A DNA stretch of 64,000 nt, taken from NCBI GenBank assembly GCA_963678705.1, contig OY783218.1, positions 12,844,152 through 12,908,151 on the forward strand. The letters are read 5' to 3'. A program made the translations under genes and the position numbers. Of the stretch, positions 38,501-44,500 are shown one piece after another (positions within the stretch are counted from its first letter, which is position 1; the number at the start of each line of letters is the position of its first letter). Source of the stretch: Panorpa germanica (lineage: Eukaryota > Arthropoda > Insecta > Mecoptera > Panorpidae). A model generated the notes under the pieces. That model searched no databases, was not told where the DNA came from, and saw only the letters and a program-made list of their open reading frames with translations.

Positions 38501-38655
38501 TTCTCACGTCCCAAATGTTTTATAAAAATAAATAGTTCTTCCATTTAACTTATTTTTCTTATTTTCAGAATATTGGTTTACGACAAGAGTTGGAACGTTT
38601 TAAAAAAGAAAATATGCTATTAAGAGACAAATTATCAAAATTTACAGACGTATAA
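2552..38655 (+). CDS. Pdp1: Pdp1, PAR-domain bZIP transcription factor (whole locus, joined exons)
   Basis: PAR-domain basic leucine zipper protein of the HLF/TEF/DBP family, orthologous to Drosophila Pdp1. Known role of the family: nuclear DNA-binding activator at RTTAYGTAAY sites; in flies it opposes VRILLE in the Clock feedback loop and acts in muscle, gut and fat body. The coding sequence joins either 2552-2777 or 6914-7175 to 35815-35987, 37010-37241, 38069-38172, 38288-38425 and 38569-38655. All junctions are GT-AG and keep the frame (phases 1, 0, 1, 0, 0). The totals are 960 and 996 nt, giving 319 and 331 residues. Diagnostic blocks are [32 protein letters not shown], the PAR segment [19 protein letters not shown], the basic region [13 protein letters not shown] and a heptad leucine zipper at the C-terminus. 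The long, E-box-rich first intron suggests CLK/CYC regulation (inference). Further first exons may exist that I did not detect. Confidence 0.95.
3000..3009. promoter_or_regulatory. PAR-bZIP/VRI-like site ATTACGTAAA
   Basis: Nine of ten bases fit the known PAR-bZIP consensus RTTAYGTAAY. It lies 223 bp downstream of the exon 1a donor. Such AT-rich sites are expected by chance in this DNA, so autoregulation is only a possibility. Confidence 0.25.
3595..3604. promoter_or_regulatory. PAR-bZIP/VRI site GTTATGTAAC
   Basis: Perfect match to RTTAYGTAAY, followed at once by an overlapping GTAACGTAAT-like half-site and another TTACGT near 3629. Several related sites occur within about 60 bp. Functional status is inferred only. 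Confidence 0.3.
5355..5400 (-). repeat. SINE fragment (tRNA-derived family), minus strand
   Basis: On the minus strand it reads GGTTTGATCCCCGGACCAG (rc of 5378-5396) followed by a body with CTGGGTTTGGTTATA. The box-B-like core and the CCCCGGACCAG block match the copy at 100-185; the CTGGGTTTGGTT block matches the copy near 62501. Confidence 0.5.
5424..5470. repeat. Dispersed repeat, inverted partner of 1108-1166
   Basis: CGTAGTTAAAATGTTGTATG followed by TATTTCAATTAAAAATATTA repeats, in opposite orientation, the sequence at 1108-1166. It abuts the minus-strand SINE fragment, so it may be part of a composite element. Confidence 0.45.
6101..6913 (+). promoter_or_regulatory. Upstream region and 5' UTR of Pdp1 exon 1b
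   Basis: Locally richer in G+C and CpG than its surroundings, with an E2F-like TTTTTTCGCGC near 6135 and an arthropod initiator-like TCAGTC at 6302-6307. CTAGC-rich short repeats occur at 6238-6255 and 6337-6345. These features fit a promoter plus 5' UTR for exon 1b, but the exact start site cannot be read. The lysine-rich minus-strand ORF at 6417-6665 is low-complexity noise. Confidence 0.4.
6914..7175 (+). CDS. Pdp1: Pdp1 alternative first coding exon 1b
   Basis: The ATG at 6914 opens 87 codons plus one base and ends at the donor ATG|GTATGA. The leftover G has the same phase as exon 1a, so both exons splice interchangeably to 35815. The peptide starts [20 protein letters not shown] and is rich in Pro, Gln, His and Thr, with a PQPPPLQVQ segment, as expected of an activation domain. 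It ends in a poly-Asn run encoded by an AAT microsatellite directly against the splice donor. A perfect CACGTG E-box lies inside the coding sequence at 7007-7012. Composition, phase and location support assignment as a Pdp1 isoform start; homology of this exon was not recognised directly. Confidence 0.82.
8638..8643 (-). terminator. Candidate polyadenylation signal for the antisense terminal exon
   Basis: TTTATT on the + strand is AATAAA on the minus strand, about 340 nt downstream of the stop codon of the candidate exon at 8981-9061. A second one lies at 8576-8581. Such hexamers are common in AT-rich DNA. Confidence 0.25.
8981..9061 (-). CDS. Candidate terminal exon of an antisense gene, function unknown
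   Basis: On the minus strand a strong acceptor precedes this segment: a CTGAC branch-point-like motif, then TTCTTATTTTTCAG, then GCGGACGAG. From the first base the frame reads 26 residues, starting [15 protein letters not shown] and ending RLPNEAL, then TGA at 8983-8981. The segment is clearly richer in G+C than its flanks, and AATAAA follows on the minus strand. These are the marks of a real 3'-terminal coding exon. The +1 frame is also open for a similar length, so the reading frame depends on the upstream exon. The best upstream partner I found is 24435-24496. I do not recognise the protein. It lies inside the Pdp1 intron in antisense orientation. Confidence 0.45.
   Translation of the reverse strand, partial: ADEIRIRLEELGIQGNQKSRLPNEAL
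9370..9500 (+). repeat. Degenerate SINE copy
   Basis: CTTCGGTTCAGCGCTATATTTC is followed by TGGGCTTGGTTGTAATCAAA. The order of box-B-like sequence, AGCnCTATATTT and CTGGGTTTGGTTnTAATCAAA matches the other SINE copies. The 5' half has lost recognisable box A. Confidence 0.4.
10730..10930 (+). repeat. SINE copy with tRNA-like box A
   Basis: TGACTTAGTGG at 10739-10749 followed by TTAAGATGGCTGC is a recognisable tRNA-type box A and D-arm region. The downstream body shares AGAGGTAC...CCTA and a GATGCTGATGA segment with the copy near 62501. Box B is degenerate (GGTAACGGTGTTAGCGC). Confidence 0.45.
11560..11720 (+). promoter_or_regulatory. CpG-containing island with initiator-like motifs inside the Pdp1 intron
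   Basis: A local patch with several CG dinucleotides (GTCGGGACCGC, ACGTTTCGCGCG, GTCGATAG) stands out from AT-rich DNA. It carries arthropod initiator-like TCAGTC and TCAGTA motifs at both ends (11560-11570 and 11705-11713). It could be an additional promoter with a non-coding first exon, or a relic of a GC-richer insertion. No clear donor was found. Confidence 0.2.
11885..12010. repeat. Dispersed AT-rich repeat (family R)
   Basis: GTAATATTTCATTTAACAAA followed by ACCTAGTACTATTCAAT matches 20330-20385 and, more weakly, 63475-63520 and 42880-42925. Class unknown; no inverted repeats or coding sequence seen. Confidence 0.4.
12198..12392. mobile_element. Degenerate MITE, sibling of 41019-41136
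   Basis: The left end reads GCCCGACTTTACAATTCTC and the right end ATTGAAAAAACCCAC, weak inverses of each other. The middle contains AACTGTAGCTTAACGAAGCA. The element at 41019 has the same order: GGGCCGATTTTTCAATTCTC, then ATAGCTTAACCAAGCA, then CATTGAAAAAACTGTCC. Confidence 0.4.
12488..12804 (+). mobile_element. Non-LTR retrotransposon 3' end, 5'-truncated, ORF broken
   Basis: Translated on the + strand it gives [15 protein letters not shown], then stop codons. It aligns with the C-terminal segment LEHIKFECKEKVASE of the better copy at 57146-57649, so it starts inside the CCHC zinc-knuckle region. The 3' UTR ends with a GCC...GGC-type hairpin-like sequence (GGTCGTAACGGC) and an A-rich tail AATAAAAATACAATAC, shared with 59780-59818. 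Loss of the 5' part is typical of incomplete reverse transcription. The ORF has several stops and is inactive. Confidence 0.7.
12805..15970. other. Intronic DNA without a supported gene
   Basis: No exon with convincing splice sites was seen. A CG/GT-rich patch at 14370-14480 and a 45-codon open stretch around 14920-15060 were noted but not supported. A short (TG)n tract lies near 15538-15551. Confidence 0.4.
15975..16490 (-). mobile_element. Degraded non-LTR retrotransposon fragment, minus strand
   Basis: The minus strand translates in pieces to a zinc-knuckle-like [15 protein letters not shown], comparable to CRVCGAEDETLEHIK of the copy at 57146-57649. Shared flanking DNA includes AATGCATTCTAAGG near 16465, also present at 57620. 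The coding strand is purine-rich, so the + strand looks pyrimidine-rich, and the + strand ORFs here (Leu/Phe/Ser-rich) are shadows. Frameshifts and stops show it is inactive. Confidence 0.6.
16891..16914. repeat. (TTGG)n microsatellite
   Basis: Five tandem TTGG units lie inside the Pdp1 intron. Confidence 0.85.
20305..20545. repeat. Dispersed AT-rich repeat (family R), longest copy
   Basis: Contains GTAATATTTTACTAAATCAA, AACCTAGTAATATTTAAT, then TTCTTAGGAAGTTTTATAAT and TGTATATTAGGTAGTGTTTT. The first block matches 11885-12010; the TAGGAAGTTTT block matches 29440-29460; the ATTAGGTAG block matches 63638-63660. This suggests one family with fragments at several sites. Confidence 0.4.
21345..21540 (-). 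mobile_element. Probable retrotransposon-derived fragment, minus strand
   Basis: The minus strand has a 51-codon open stretch starting [17 protein letters not shown] and ending in a stop after GGLQR. It is rich in Lys, Arg, Glu and Trp, like the LINE coding sequences elsewhere in the window. It is too short to assign to a domain. The two + strand ORFs here are its shadow. Confidence 0.35.
22225..22377. mobile_element. MITE, about 153 bp, with roughly 40 bp terminal inverted repeats
   Basis: The left arm AACAAGAGCGGTCACTTTAA continues with ATCAATAGAAAAACGCAATAT, and the right arm is its near-exact inverse (ATATTGCGTTTTCTATTGAT, then AAATTCACCGCTCTTGTT). The loop is about 70 bp. No ORF. Target duplication not clear. 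Confidence 0.75.
22820..22839. repeat. (CATA)n microsatellite
   Basis: About five tandem CATA units. Confidence 0.85.
23085..23160 (+). repeat. tRNA-like SINE head
   Basis: Box A-like TGACTGAGTGG at 23088-23098 and box B-like GGTTCAATTCC at 23124-23134, 25 bp apart, as in polymerase III type 2 promoters. The sequence between and around does not fold into a standard tRNA cloverleaf, so it is a SINE head, not a tRNA gene. Confidence 0.5.
24435..24496 (-). CDS. Candidate internal exon of the antisense gene
   Basis: On the minus strand the donor is CCGCAG|GTAAAG and the acceptor is TTTTTGTAAAAGTAG|CC, the latter weak and part of an AAGTAG tandem acceptor. The length is 62 nt. Read in the phase needed by its proposed neighbours it gives [20 protein letters not shown], which joins in frame to [12 protein letters not shown] of the exon at 8981-9061. 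All three frames happen to be open, so phase agreement here is weak support. A CACGTG E-box (24480-24485) lies within it. Confidence 0.25.
24927..25034. mobile_element. Small MITE-like inverted repeat
   Basis: TATCATTCTCACCTgATGtTTTACTTT at the left end is mirrored by AAAGTACTAGGTGAGAATA at the right end, over about 108 bp. No ORF; the flanking right side reads GCCCTTAAGGG. Confidence 0.45.
25386..25494 (+). mobile_element. Fragment of the GGGCTTGTGTCCT element (one end)
   Basis: AAAATTGTTAATATCTTTTA, then ATGGTTCTAATAG, then AGTACACTTTTATAGAAATT and AAGACAT follow the order of the 3' third of the copies at 31407 and 61418. The terminal inverted repeat itself is lost. Confidence 0.55.
26750..27440. 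repeat. Probable dispersed repeat of unknown class
   Basis: The segment reads like repeated non-coding insect DNA: TTTGAGACTGATCGGTTAAT, then CCGTTTCCGAGTAACATTGG, then TTTTGAGAAAAACGCTAAG, and TTGACTTGAAATTTTCAGTG. No ORF is present. The assignment rests on general appearance; no second copy lies in this window. Confidence 0.25.
29430..29580. repeat. Family R fragment
   Basis: CTTCTTAGGAAGTTTTAAGA, TTATGTTAATGT and AAACATTGTACATTAGACAA correspond in order to the right part of the copy at 20305-20545. Confidence 0.35.
31407..32012 (-). mobile_element. Non-autonomous DNA element, fullest copy, ends TGGGCTTGTGTCCT
   Basis: The ends are TGGGCTTGTGTCCT and AGGACACAAGTCCA, terminal inverted repeats of about 14 bp, with a span of about 606 bp. 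The interior is non-coding and shared with the copies at 51036, 58168 and 61418, which lie in the opposite orientation. Shared blocks include TTAGCGCTAGAAATGG-type sequence, TAAAATGCATT..ACGTCA, GTGCATGTGACATCACAATC and AAAGTGTACTATTTATTGAC. No transposase is visible, so it needs a helper in trans. It lies inside the Pdp1 intron and may still be recently active, since copies remain similar. Confidence 0.75.
32544..32576. repeat. (AT)n microsatellite
   Basis: Uninterrupted AT dinucleotides, followed at once by a CACGTG E-box at 32577-32582. Confidence 0.9.
33830..33892 (-). CDS. Candidate internal exon of the antisense gene
   Basis: On the minus strand a perfect donor (CTTACGA|GTAAGT) closes a segment that opens after TTGCAGGCAG. 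Two AGs 4 nt apart can serve as acceptor; the second (33892) gives a 63 nt exon that keeps the frame between the exon at 50609-50639 and that at 24435-24496. The peptide is [20 protein letters not shown] and only this frame is open. If the first AG is used, the exon starts at 33896 in phase 0 and needs a different upstream exon. It is richer in G+C than its flanks. Function unknown. Confidence 0.3.
34131..34203. promoter_or_regulatory. Cluster of three CACGTG E-boxes in the Pdp1 intron
   Basis: Perfect CACGTG palindromes at 34131-34136, 34144-34149 and 34198-34203, each preceded by TCA (ATCACGTG), 1.6 kb upstream of shared exon 2. CACGTG is the known CLK/CYC (and MYC/USF-type) binding site, and Pdp1 is a direct CLK/CYC target in flies. 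A composite enhancer for rhythmic expression is the natural inference. The ORFs crossing this stretch are not supported as genes. Confidence 0.5.
35255..35720 (-). mobile_element. Degenerate LINE-like fragment, minus strand, next to exon 2
   Basis: A long pyrimidine-rich tract on the + strand whose complement is Lys/Arg/Glu-rich, with a stretch reading [20 protein letters not shown]. It resembles the other antisense LINE fragments in composition, but I could not align it to the zinc-knuckle region. The + strand ORFs at 35153-35515 and 35353-35727 are its shadows. It ends about 95 bp before the exon 2 acceptor. Confidence 0.35.
35815..35987 (+). CDS. Pdp1: Pdp1 shared exon 2 (conserved N-terminal block)
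   Basis: The acceptor is TTGTTACAG|GTAAATC and the donor CTCAAG|GTACAA; 173 nt, entered in phase 1 and left in phase 0. It encodes a Gly/Ser/Asp-rich linker ([20 protein letters not shown]) and then the family signature [20 protein letters not shown] followed by TLPYDADLK. The latter is nearly invariant among insect Pdp1 proteins and related to the N-terminal homology block of vertebrate HLF/TEF. The open reading frame upstream of 35815 is intronic. Confidence 0.93.
36340..36420. promoter_or_regulatory. CpG-rich patch with a perfect CRE in the intron after exon 2
   Basis: The patch has several CG dinucleotides and ends with a palindromic cAMP-response element, TGACGTCA at 36411-36418, next to ACGACTCGAG. 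It could be an internal promoter or enhancer for a shorter isoform; no first exon was identified. CRE sites can be bound by CREB/ATF bZIP proteins (known biology); use here is inference. Confidence 0.3.
37010..37241 (+). CDS. Pdp1: Pdp1 shared exon 3
   Basis: Acceptor TTTCTTTCAG|TACGTC, donor TTCAA|GTAATT, 232 nt, phase 0 in and phase 1 out. It begins [18 protein letters not shown], the second conserved block of the family, and continues with a Gly/His-rich stretch ([17 protein letters not shown]) and a Ser/Pro-rich stretch ([20 protein letters not shown]) likely to be a phosphorylation-prone linker. Reading through the donor would stop three codons later at 37247. Confidence 0.93.
37340..37585 (-). 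mobile_element. Degraded LINE fragment in intron 3, minus strand
   Basis: Pyrimidine-rich on the + strand and ends TTTCCTTTCCCGCTACAG, the same motif that ends the neighbouring copy (CCCTTTCCCGCTGCAG near 37985). This suggests two related fragments in tandem. No intact ORF. Confidence 0.4.
37607..38030 (-). mobile_element. Non-LTR retrotransposon 3' fragment in intron 3, minus strand
   Basis: The left edge reads GCCTTTCGGCTTTACAATCT, whose complement is the 3' end AGATTGTAAAGCCGAAAGGC also found at 47433-47452. The GCC-GAAA-GGC hairpin is intact. Adjacent T-rich sequence (poly-A side on the minus strand) is the tail. The coding part is degraded. The + strand ORFs here are shadows. It ends about 40 bp before the exon 4 acceptor. 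Confidence 0.65.
38069..38172 (+). CDS. Pdp1: Pdp1 shared exon 4 (PAR domain)
   Basis: Acceptor CTTTCTTGCAG|CTTTCT, donor AAGCAG|GTGACT, 104 nt, phase 1 in and phase 0 out. It encodes [20 protein letters not shown] and then [15 protein letters not shown], the proline- and acid-rich PAR segment that lies just before the basic region in HLF/TEF/DBP/Pdp1. The PAR segment is the hallmark that separates this subfamily from the related E4BP4/VRI proteins. Confidence 0.95.
38288..38425 (+). CDS. Pdp1: Pdp1 shared exon 5 (basic region and start of zipper)
   Basis: Acceptor TTATTTAG|TTTGTT, donor AAAGAG|GTAAGT, 138 nt = 46 codons, phase 0 on both sides. It encodes [19 protein letters not shown], followed by the DNA-contacting basic region [19 protein letters not shown] and the start of the leucine zipper RAGYLEKE. 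The signature N-x-x-A-A-x-R-S-R appears as NNMAAKRSR, with all key contact residues present. Confidence 0.96.
38569..38655 (+). CDS. Pdp1: Pdp1 shared exon 6 (C-terminal leucine zipper)
   Basis: Acceptor TATTTTCAG|AATATT, 28 codons and TAA at 38653-38655. It encodes [20 protein letters not shown] and then KLSKFTDV, completing the zipper begun in exon 5; leucines and hydrophobics fall at heptad spacing. No frameshift or missing residue is seen. Confidence 0.95.
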   Translation, partial: NIGLRQELERFKKENMLLRDKLSKFTDV

Positions 38656-40420
38656 TATAGAGTAAAATAAATCATACTACCAACATAACACACCTAAGTA
38701 CCACCATTCAATAGCAACATTTAAAAAGTAGTAAACAAAAAAAACCATGGATGGAAAATTCACCCAAGAACCAGAAGAGAGTCAATCGTTACCGTTACCG
38801 CCACCATTACCATTAGTGAGCTAAGCATTTGTACACGCAGGGGGGAGGAAGATTTTTGTGTATATTTATAATTTTTAGACATACATTTTGTTGATTTATT
38901 TTTATTATTATTAGTTATTGTTATTACTATTATTTTGAATGTATAAAGCTGATTATTGTGATTTCTATATGTTAATATTTTAACAAGTACCTAAACATCT
39001 ATACTGGTAATTGCTTCAAATTAAATGGGCCATATTAATCTAGTAAATAAATTATAAAATGAAATAGAACTAGGGTTCTTTCAGGAATCATTATTAACAA
39101 GTCATTTATTACGAATTCAAGAGTTATTCAATTGAAATAACTCTGGTTGCGTCAAATTAAAATTTTAATTTATTTAAACTTAATAAATATTTAGTACTAT
39201 AACAACATTCCAATCAAAGAAAAAAGATATATTTTTTATTTTTGCAGCTTCTTTTAGCTTTTTACATATCTGTTGTTTAAGAAAAAATTTATCAAGTTTT
39301 ATCGCATTAAAATTTTAATTTCACGTAATTTTCTCTGATTTGCATAAAATCGAATATTAGAAAAGGAAACGAATACTCCGACAGTAAATAGTGTTGTAGT
39401 TTCAAGATTGCTACAACCTAGTTCCTCAAAAGAATGTCTTTCCTTTTCTATCATCATATTTATATATGAGTTCTCCTCAACATTTTCAATGAAAAATATT
39501 GTATAGTATTACAATTAAGAGTGCTAAAAAATTGGTGTAAAACTCGCAAAAATATGGCTGCACTTACAGTGCAATAAATCAAAATCTATGCAAGAATATC
39601 TAACTGTTAAATTATTACATAGAATAATATTACAAATGTTATTTTATTTGTAGTCTAAAAAAACATTATACTGTTGAATTTTATATATGTTAAATGGTTG
39701 AATATTGACATTTTATTATAATTTTTATCAGCTTTATTCATTGTGTAGATTAAGTTAAAAAATTACTTTATAAGGAACATATCCAGTAATCACATTTATG
39801 AATTGCAAATTTATATTGCAAAGTATTTGCTACATAAATGTTTCTTTCATGTTTACTGAGATATTTTATAAAATTTTATACACGTATAATAAATAATTAA
39901 ATAACAATTTTAACTGATGTAAAAATCTGCAGTTGAAGGCAACTGAAAAAGTCAGATAATGTTATTTCATTATTTATAATACTTGTATGATAAATATCTT
40001 ATATTCTAAAGTAGAATTTTAAGTAAGTTTCTCAATTATAATTAAAAAGCGTAAAATTAGTGATAACGCTATAGACCGTCGTCTCAGTCCTGATATCTAT
40101 ATCCTAAAAATCTGTTACAAAAAGATTGATTCATTAAAAGATACAGTGAAAACTTAAGAATCCGATGTCGCTCTATTAAGAACAACTAAATTATCTAAAA
40201 ATTAGTCTTTTCGCTTCAAAATATCTTTTTTATTTAATTCAAAATGAAAACGTGATAGTTAAACCCGTACTACTGTTCCAATTATCTAAAAATTTGTCTG
40301 TATGATGAAAAAATTGTGTTATCCCGCTAAACATGCCAAGTGTACCTTCGGCATACATTAGTTATAATCTTAAATACTATATAAATATATTAGTAAAAGA
40401 TTTTTAATGTATTTTGCTTG
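38656..40420 (+). other. Pdp1 3' UTR and downstream AT-rich sequence
   Basis: The 3' UTR starts at 38656. AATAAA hexamers occur at 38666-38671 (too close to the stop to be the likely end) and at 39046-39051, among others further on. The true polyadenylation site cannot be chosen from sequence alone. Confidence 0.5.
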
Positions 40421-40505
40421 CCAGGTAGAAAATGTCTTCTACTGCACATTTGTTATCTTACTACAGGCTAATTAAAGTCTTGCATTGCGTTACATTTTTT
40501 ACTTT
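40421..40505. mobile_element. CCAGGTAGAAAAT MITE copy, one end worn
   Basis: Left end CCAGGTAGAAAATG; right end GCGTTACATTTTTTACTT, compared with CGTTACATTTTGTGCCTGGG in the next copy. About 85 bp. Confidence 0.45.
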
Positions 40506-40623
40506 AAGTTTATTTAATGATTATGAAAACTTTGGTAAATAATAAAACGTAACGTAAGGTACATGAGTTTACATTGTGTGTTTAGAGGGATAAATTATTA
40601 TAGAAATCTTATTTAAACAATAT

Positions 40624-40708
40624 CCCAGGTAGAAAATTGTATTGCGCAAACATGCTAGCTTACCATAAGCTAATTCAAGTGTTAAATACGTTACATTTTG
40701 TGCCTGGG
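40624..40708. mobile_element. CCCAGGTAGAAAAT MITE copy, 85 bp
   Basis: Left end CCCAGGTAGAAAATTG; right end ACATTTTGTGCCTGGG, imperfect inverse. The central sequence AGCTAATTCAAGTGTTAAAT resembles AGGCTAATTAAAGTCTTGCAT in the copy at 40421. Confidence 0.55.
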
Positions 40709-41018
40709 TATGTTACTTGTTTATTTTATTACATAGAAAATTTTATCTGAGTTAAACTCATTATTTTCTTTTCATAAATTTGTCATTAGTTTATTATTGT
40801 TATACATTAAATTTAATTTTATATAAAAAATAATTTAATTACTGTTAATACTTAAAATTTTTATTATGTTAAATGATTGTATGAATATATTATTATAAAT
40901 ATATGCAGAAATATGTATTCAAACATTCAAATTCTCTTAAATTTTTAGAAATACTCGGATATTGCAATAAGTAGATTCACATCAAACATCATTTACATGT
41001 TTCGCTAAAATATAAACT

Positions 41019-41136
41019 AAGGGCCGATTTTTCAATTCTCTGTTTCTCATTTTAGTTTGAGTTGGGCATAAATATAGCTTAACCAAGCAGTTACAGCATA
41101 ACTGAAGCTTAACTAAGCATTGAAAAAACTGTCCTA
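41019..41136. mobile_element. MITE, sibling of 12198-12392
   Basis: GGGCCGATTTTTCAATTCTC at the left and CATTGAAAAAACTGTCC at the right form a weak terminal inverted repeat; internal TAGCTTAACCAAGCAGTTAC and its inverse-like GCTTAACTAAGCATTG add further self-complementarity. Confidence 0.5.
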
Positions 41137-41486
41137 AATAATTAAACGAATCTACTTTTTATTTAAAATATTATTTTATATTAAATTAATATTTCTTTAC
41201 AAAGTATTATTTTTATAAAATATATTATCTTTGCGATTGTATTTTCTTGAAATATTTTGAAGATTTTCGTGCTTTGTATTGCTGATAATACAAAAGCAGT
41301 ATTTAGTCTGATAAATAAAATAAAAATGGTATAATTAAACTAGTGAATACACATTTAGTAAATAACAAAACATTTATGTGTTTAGAGAGATAGTATATAG
41401 CTTTCTGTTCGCTTTATATTTAAATATAATTTATATTTTCAAATATCTTTTGGTTAATTAATGTGTACTGCCATTTATCAAACTTT

Positions 41487-41512
41487 GAGAAGCTTTTAAT
41501 TAAAAGCTTCTC
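41487..41512. repeat. 26 bp perfect palindrome
   Basis: GAGAAGCTTTTAA is followed directly by its exact inverse TTAAAAGCTTCTC, with no loop. Purpose unknown. Confidence 0.9.
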
Positions 41513-44500
41513 TATTACTAAAGCTACTGCATCCGACTGGATCAATTATATTACCAGTCAGCTTTCATCTCACGTAAAATGAGCGAATTTTTCAAAATCG
41601 AGTGTAATAACTTTATAAAAAAATGATATATACAATTTACTAATAAAAATACATAAAAAATGAATACATATATACGTAGCCATATTACGTATATTAAATA
41701 AAATTTAAATCGTCTGTAAGTGTACAAACTGATGCTATTAAAAATATGATTATTTTTTAATATTGAGTCAATTTTTTGTAATAATGGTTAAAATATTACT
41801 ACAAAATCAACATATTTCTACATTTTCATATAAAGAATTAATACAACTTTTGTTTGTATTAAATCTTTAATTGTAGTACAAAAACAAAAACGTAAATCAT
41901 TTTCAATTTAAAAAATATTGTGATATTTAGAAATTAAGTTTTCTGGAAAATTACTATTTTTGATTTCTTATTTTATATATGTTATACAGATCTCATATGA
42001 ACATGAGTTACCGGCTTTTTCTTCCGAATTTATAAAGGCACTCCTTTAATTTAATAAGTTGGTAAGATATAACTCTGAGGTTCTAGAAAACTTAATTTTT
42101 TTCAAATATTTAATATATTTTATTTTAGAAGCAAATACGCTTCCCAATTTTGTATATAAAATAGTCATTTTTTAGAATTCATTTAAAAAACATAAAATAT
42201 ATATATATATAGTAGGTTTCAAAACATTAAAAAACGTAGAAAAAATTAAAAATTAGAAAAAATTATTAAAAACATATTAAAATATTAATTATACAGTCTA
42301 TATAAATATATATAAATTTATTAATTGAATAAATAATATTTTAATTATAGAATTTTAGTTTAATTTTAATTAGAATATAGACGCACCATTATTAAGAACG
42401 GTAGCTATTATAATTTAAAATAAAAAGTTTATGGTGACAGATCACACCGCTAAAACAATATAATATTTTATCTTGTTGTTTATTTAATTATTAAAAACAA
42501 TTAATATTTGTATTAATTACTTCTCCTAATATGTATCAACGTTCGAATAATTAATTTACATTTAATTTAATTATACAACTTAACTCTCGCATTAATTAAG
42601 TTTAACTATAAAATTAGATTATTAAATAAATATTATAAAATTTACGAATATTTATATTTTAACGTCATTCATATTCATTTTCTTATCAAAATTTCATTAA
42701 AATATATCCTTTTCAAATATTTCATATTTTTGTTGCACTAAATTGTTGTAACTACAACGTAATATTTATGTAACATGTTGATGTCAATAAAGAAGTAGTA
42801 AATAAAGCGTTTGCAATTTAAACTATAAGGTAGCAGTTCCTGCTAAATACAAACATAGATGGTACCTCACATTCATGTAATATTTTACTTAAACTAAAAT
42901 TAATAATATTTAATCAAAGTGTCTTTTTTTATTTTAGATTTTTTTTATCTACTGTAAAAGCCTTTGATCTGAAAAAGAAATTTTTAGATTCACTACACTT
43001 AAAAAGATGTTCTATAAATATACTAATTCATTCACTTTTCAGTAATCATCTAAAATATTTCATAGATGTGTGGTAAAATACGTGTTTTGTGTATACTGCT
43101 AATACTACCGTTTTTATTTGACATCTGCTCTATTAATTCTAATTCATTTATTAAGGATATATTTTATTACATCCTTATAATTGAATTTTCATATTATTCA
43201 AAAAATATATATAAACTAATACATATTAATAGAATTATTTGATATACTTGTTTTTAGTAATTACAAAATTTGCAATATAATTATTATTTATGTAAGTGTT
43301 TTAAGTAGAAAAAACTAACTCATTTTTTAGTGATACAGGGATAAATTAATTACAAAGACTATAGTTACCCCTTTTATGTAGTAAATCAGAAAATAATAAT
43401 ATATAGGGGTATTTTTTGTAAATTTAGTACATTAAATTATTTGATAATGTACTGAGATTATTAAAAATACCCACTTTCTGTTTTCTAGAAATTATATTAT
43501 TACTATTTATATATCACTTATATTCGAATATCAAGGTTCATATATTTGATATTAAAATAATAATATATATATGTTATTTAATTTTTTTTATTTGCAAACT
43601 ATATAAATTTTATGAATTTGTTATTATTTTTGTTAACTAATAGTTAGAAAAGCACGTCAAATAGTTGTATATTTTATTTGAAGTGATTAATATTCATTAA
43701 AATATTTTGTAATTACCTGAAAAAAAAAACACTTTTTGCAAGACACTGTGTGAAGTAAAACGAAAAGAATTGTTAAAGATACATTACTGTTAAATATTTG
43801 ATAATATCTATAAACAAAATATCGATGTTAAATAAAAAAATAAAGAAAAGTAATTATTTTTTCGATATTAGGTATTTGGTGCATCTTGTTTAAATCTGCA
43901 AGGCATATATAGTGATTAAAAAAGTGCACTTTGATTTTAGCGTCACTTGTTGTTGTCGCTAAAACATTTTGCTAAATATTTTTTAGAATATAATATTGTC
44001 CAAATGTAAACTATTACTCGGTGCTTTTATAAAAAACGTTTGCGGAGAGAAATTTTTATGCTAAATAAATTCATATATAAATTTATATAAATATTTTCAT
44101 TTTTCTTTTTTTAAACAAAAATTATAGGATAAATGTTGGCTTAAAATTAAATATGTCTTATAATTTTTGTAGCTATAATTAGTGATTTTTAGTATAAGAA
44201 GTCATAAACGTAAAAAAGGTTTTGTTAATGCTTTTACATAGAACTTGAAATATATAAATATTACAGTATATATATATAAAAAACAATATTGTTGTAAGCC
44301 TTATTGTAAGCATTGAAATTCAGAAATATATATAAGTATATGCATCGTTCATATACGTAAACTCATAATTTGTAAATGTCATAACATGCTGAAATATATT
44401 TCGTTCATAAAATTTTAATTTGATTTTTTAATTAAACGATTTTCATGTTATTATATTATATAACAGTATTGATTTATGAATTACAGTTATATCGAAATAA

